5,294 nt of DNA, taken from positions 1 to 5,294 of the forward strand of contig CAZWMK010000129.1 of NCBI GenBank assembly GCA_964635065.1. The letters are read 5' to 3'. The notes beneath the pieces were generated by a model. It searched no databases, had not been told where the DNA came from, and saw only the letters and a list, made by a program, of their open reading frames with translations. This document shows, piece by piece, positions 1 to 5,294 of this stretch (positions are counted from its first letter, which is position 1; the number at the start of each line of letters is the position of its first letter). Source of the DNA: CAZWMK01 sp964635065. GTDB lineage: Bacteria; Pseudomonadota; Alphaproteobacteria; Sphingomonadales; Sphingomonadaceae. A program made the translations under genes and the position numbers.

Positions 1-2863
<2,863 letters not shown>

Positions 2864-2867
<4 letters not shown>

Positions 2868-4309
2868 GCCGCCACCTTCCTTGTTTGCGCCTTGAGATAG
2901 GCGTGCATTTTCTCTGCCACGTCACGGCCATCACGGATGGCCCACACCACGAGGCTGGCACCGCGCACGATGTCGCCCGCTGCAAAAACGCCGTCCCGAT
3001 TGGTCATCATCGTATCGCCTGATATCCTGAGCGTGCCCCAGCGTGTCACGGTCAGTTCGGGGTCGCCGAACAGTTGCGGCAGATCCTCCGGTTCGAAACC
3101 AAGGGCGGCAATCACAAGATCGGCCGGGATACGAAACGCCCCCGCAGGATCGCGTTCGGGCATCCGGCGACCGCTTGCGTCTGCAGCACCGAGCCGCATG
3201 GAACTGGCTTCCACCGCAGCCACGCATCCGTTGTCATCCATCAAGAAGGCATCGGGTGCCGTCAGCCACTGGAAATGCACGCCTTCCTCTTCGGCATGCG
3301 CCACTTCGCGCTGGCTGCCCGGCATATTGGCCCGGTCGCGGCGATAAAGGCAGGTGACGGAGGCAGCATTCTGGCGGATCGCGGTGCGCACACAGTCCAT
3401 CGCCGTGTCGCCGCCGCCAACCACCACCACGCGCTTGCCCGCAGCATTCAGCGCGCCACTGTCAAACTCCGGCACGGCATCGCCGAGCCCCTTGCGGTTC
3501 GACGCCGTCAGATAATCGAGCGCCGCCACAATGCCCGAAGACCCGCTGCCCGCGCTATCAAGCGCCCGTGCCTTGTAGACGCCCGTGGCGATCAGAAGCG
3601 CGTCGTGACGAGCGCGCAAATCGGCAAGGCTGGCGTCACGTCCGACGGCAAAATTCAGGTGAAAGTGGATGCCCCCCGCCGCCAGCCGGTCGACCCGGCG
3701 CTGCACCACATGCTTTTCCAGCTTGAAACCAGGAATGCCATAGGTCAGCAGCCCGCCCGCGCGGTCATAGCGGTCATAGACATGCACGTCATAACCGCGC
3801 ACCCGCAACTGCTCCGCCGCCGAAAGGCCCGCCGGACCGGCACCGATGATCCCGACTGACTGGCTGCTGCGGTCGGCCAGCGGAGTCAGCGGCCTGACCC
3901 AGCCCTCTGCCCAGGCCGTATCCGTGATGAATTTTTCGATGCTGCCGATGGTGACCGCGCCGTGTCCCGATTGCTCGATGACGCAATTCCCTTCGCACAA
4001 CCTGTCCTGCGGACAGATGCGGCCACAGATTTCCGGCATCGAGGAGGTGCTGTTCGATAACAGATAGGCTTCTTCCAGCCGGTTTTCGGCCGTCAGCTTC
4101 AGCCAGTCCGGGATGTGATTGTGCAGCGGGCAATGCACTGAGCAAAAGGGGACGCCGCATTGCGAGCAGCGCCCCGCCTGCTCTTCCGCCTTGGCGAGAA
4201 AATAAGGCCGGGCGATTTCCAGAAAATCATCGGCCCGTTCGTCTGCCGGCCGCTTGTCAGGGAATGCCTGATCGAGGGCCACGAATTTCAGCATGCGACT
4301 GTCGCTCAT
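2864..4309 (-). CDS. gltD: Glutamate synthase (NADPH) small subunit
   Basis: This is the small (beta) subunit of GOGAT, the cytoplasmic FAD flavoprotein that oxidises NADPH and feeds electrons through iron-sulfur clusters to GltB. The 481-residue length is typical. Numbered from the ATG at 4309, an N-terminal region carries two cysteine groups, C48/C51/C56/C60 (CSQCGVPFCSVHC) and C95/C99/C105/C109 (CGRICPQDRLCEGNC), the usual low-potential 4Fe-4S ligands. The FAD dinucleotide fold starts at GIIGAGPAG (153-161) and continues with RAGGLLTYGIPGFKLEK (183-199). The NADPH fold has VVVVGGGDTAMDC (294-306), with CLYRRDRANMPG (320-331) supplying arginines expected to bind the 2'-phosphate. A C-terminal FAD motif, GVFAAGDIVRGASLVVWAI, spans 440-458. 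Related NADPH oxidoreductases such as PreT or AegA share this fold, but the overlapping gltB settles the identity. A GTG at 4313-4315 would add two residues (Met-Ser), but it sits only 3 bases from the AGGAG site, so the ATG is preferred. It is the first gene of the gltD-gltB pair. Confidence 0.97.
2875..2881 (-). promoter_or_regulatory. Ribosome binding site of gltB (AGGAAGG) inside the gltD 3' end
   Basis: The last codons of gltD contain AGGAAGG on the minus strand, ending 7 bases before the gltB ATG at 2867. With the ATGA overlap of stop and start, this supports 2867 as the gltB start and fits coupled translation giving matched amounts of the two subunits. Confidence 0.65.
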
Positions 4310-4370
4310 CGACACAATCTCCTGTCAGCCAGATCGCCATACACGATCACAAGCCCGGAGTCATGCGACT
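4292..4370. repeat. Pair of 9-base direct repeats (CATGCGACT) around the gltD start
   Basis: The plus-strand string CATGCGACT occurs at 4292-4300, inside the first codons of gltD, and again at 4362-4370 in the leader region, exactly 70 bases apart. The upstream copy is also part of a short inverted repeat, AGTC-ATGC-GACT (4359-4370). The match is perfect but short, and chance is a reasonable explanation. Confidence 0.3.
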
Positions 4371-4472
4371 TTTACCATAATACGACAGCTATGCTTACCT
4401 AAATATCATTTTCCCGATTTTTCATCATCATATGAAGTTGCCATCATTCTTATATGGGTCCGATACGGTACT
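4310..4472 (-). promoter_or_regulatory. Intergenic region between uppP and gltD; probable location of the gltDB promoter
   Basis: This 163-base gap is visibly richer in A and T than the flanking genes, which in a GC-rich genome fits a promoter or leader region. It contains no open frame that looks like a gene. Reading on the minus strand, the best -10-like hexamer is TATTAT (plus positions 4377-4382, 5 of 6 matches to TATAAT). The hexamer 17 bases upstream, TATTTA at 4400-4405, is a poor -35. If that -10 were used, transcription would start near 4370, leaving a leader of about 60 bases before the gltD ATG. A second -10-like string, TATAAG, lies nearer the uppP stop, also without a convincing -35. 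I see no clear NtrC palindrome, sigma-54 site or riboswitch. Confidence 0.4.
4319..4323 (-). promoter_or_regulatory. Ribosome binding site of gltD (AGGAG)
   Basis: On the minus strand AGGAG precedes the gltD ATG at 4309 by 9 bases and an in-frame GTG at 4315 by only 3. The spacing decides for the ATG, making GltD begin MSDSRML. Confidence 0.75.
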
Positions 4473-5279
4473 TTATCCGCGCGCCAAAAGCCAAACCAGC
4501 GCAACACTGCCCAAAATGATTCGGTACCAGGCAAACGGTGCAAAACCATAGCGACTGACAAAGGCGACCAGACTGCGCACGACCAGTAACGCCGTCAAAA
4601 ATGCCGTAACAAAGCCGATACCGATCAGACCAAGATCGTTGAAATCCAGAAGGGTCCGGCTTTTCCAGAGGTCGTAAACGGTCGCCGCCGCCATCGTCGG
4701 CAGCGCAAGGAAGAAGGTGAATTCTGCCGCCACGCGCCGCTCAACCCCCAAAAGCAGCGCCCCCATGATCGTTGCGCCCGAGCGCGAGACGCCGGGAATC
4801 ATCGCAAGGCACTGGATGAAGCCGATCTTGAGCGCGGTTGCCGCAGGCATCGCCTCGACGCTGGCAATGTTCACATGTTTCGCCATGCGCTCGATAGCAA
4901 GGATGGCGACACCGCCGATGATGAGCGCAAGCGCGACAACAACCGGGGTCTCGAGCAAGGCCTTGATCGCCTTGTAGGCCACAACACCGATGACCATCGC
5001 CGGCAAGAAGGCGAGCAGAACATTGCGGACAAAAGCCTGCGCTTGCGGATCATGCGGCAGCGCCAGCCCGATGGTCAGAAAACGCCGCCAATAGACGACC
5101 ATGATCGCCAGAATCGCCCCCATCTGGATGACGATCTTGAACGTCGTGCTCGCAGGGCCGGTAAAGCCCAGCAACTCCCCGGCAAGGATCATGTGCCCGG
5201 TCGATGAAACCGGCAGAAATTCGGTCAGCCCCTCGACGATGCCCAGGATCAGTGCCGACGTCAGCGAATCGGCGCCCAC
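4473..5279 (-). CDS. uppP: Undecaprenyl-diphosphate phosphatase (UppP/BacA family)
   Basis: This integral inner-membrane enzyme dephosphorylates undecaprenyl pyrophosphate to the monophosphate, recycling the lipid carrier for peptidoglycan and other envelope polymers; the family gives bacitracin resistance when overproduced. The 268-residue length fits the family. The first signature is EGLTEFLPVSSTGH at 16-29, containing the conserved Glu16, Glu20, Ser26 and His29. The second is PGVSRSG at 162-168, containing the expected catalytic Arg166. Hydrophobic stretches near 10-28, 50-64, 86-103, 112-130, 150-160, 185-203, 216-236 and 252-266 fit a polytopic, partly re-entrant fold. The stop is TAA. 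The start is GTG at 5277-5279, the only plausible start: an in-frame TGA lies two codons upstream, and the first signature begins too close to the N-terminus to allow a much later start. No Shine-Dalgarno-like sequence is visible in the 15 bases upstream, so coupling to an upstream gene is possible. Confidence 0.97.
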   Translation of the reverse strand: MGADSLTSALILGIVEGLTEFLPVSSTGHMILAGELLGFTGPASTTFKIVIQMGAILAIMVVYWRRFLTIGLALPHDPQAQAFVRNVLLAFLPAMVIGVVAYKAIKALLETPVVVALALIIGGVAILAIERMAKHVNIASVEAMPAATALKIGFIQCLAMIPGVSRSGATIMGALLLGVERRVAAEFTFFLALPTMAAATVYDLWKSRTLLDFNDLGLIGIGFVTAFLTALLVVRSLVAFVSRYGFAPFAWYRIILGSVALVWLLARG

Positions 5280-5282
5280 GCG

Positions 5283-5294
5283 TCAGGCCGCGTC
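5283..5294 (-). other. Possible last codons of an upstream minus-strand gene
   Basis: At the right edge the minus strand reads GAC GCG GCC TGA, ending 3 bases before the uppP GTG and in the same frame. This could be the C-terminus (Asp-Ala-Ala-stop) of a gene upstream of uppP in the same operon. It could equally be a chance stop, because only three codons are visible. Confidence 0.25.

Noticed and set aside
3074..3859. 261-codon plus-strand open frame
   Set aside because: It is antisense to gltD, has no family resemblance and has the same shadow-like composition.
4423..4438. Inverted repeat TTCAT...ATGAA with CATATG in the intergenic region
   Set aside because: The arms are only 5 bases in an AT-rich stretch, so this is expected by chance and not a convincing operator.
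4425..4446. Possible sigma-54 promoter (TGGCA on the minus strand)
   Set aside because: The TGGCA half resembles a -24 element, but no GC-containing -12 element occurs at the required spacing.
4430..4472. Rho-independent terminator after uppP
   Set aside because: No GC-rich hairpin followed by a T run is present on the minus strand after the uppP stop; the only inverted repeats are 3-5 base arms.
4293..4589. 98-codon plus-strand open frame crossing the uppP-gltD gap
   Set aside because: It overlaps the 5' end of gltD and the 3' end of uppP on the opposite strand, has no good ribosome binding site that I can see, and its product has no recognisable features.

Overview
The window is an ordinary-looking bacterial chromosomal segment, GC-rich by eye except for one short AT-richer gap. 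All three recognisable genes lie on the minus strand. Read in the direction of transcription (from the right end to the left) they are uppP (undecaprenyl-diphosphate phosphatase, complete), a 163-base intergenic region, gltD (NADPH-glutamate synthase small subunit, complete) and gltB (glutamate synthase large subunit, about the first 955 residues; the 3' end runs off the left edge).

The organism is most likely an alphaproteobacterium. The basis is the GC-rich wobble positions, the gltD-then-gltB gene order and the wording of the GltD and GltB proteins, which resembles Sphingomonadales sequences as I remember them. That placement is from memory of family sequences, not from a search, and is tentative at order level.

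Region by region: 1-2867 gltB (5'-truncated in window coordinates, i.e. missing its C-terminal third); 2864-4309 gltD, overlapping gltB by an ATGA junction; 4310-4472 intergenic, with the gltD ribosome binding site, a weak candidate -10 box and a small 9-base direct repeat; 4473-5279 uppP; 5280-5294 a few bases containing an in-frame stop that may be the end of another minus-strand gene.

GltB and GltD together form NADPH-dependent glutamate synthase (GOGAT). GltD takes electrons from NADPH through FAD and iron-sulfur clusters to GltB, which hydrolyses glutamine and uses the ammonia to turn 2-oxoglutarate into glutamate, the second half of the GS/GOGAT ammonium assimilation route. UppP recycles the undecaprenyl lipid carrier for peptidoglycan and other envelope polymers. 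It is a co-oriented neighbour with no evident metabolic link to GOGAT. I found no mobile element, CRISPR array, RNA gene or novel system here; the long plus-strand open frames are antisense shadows of gltB and gltD.
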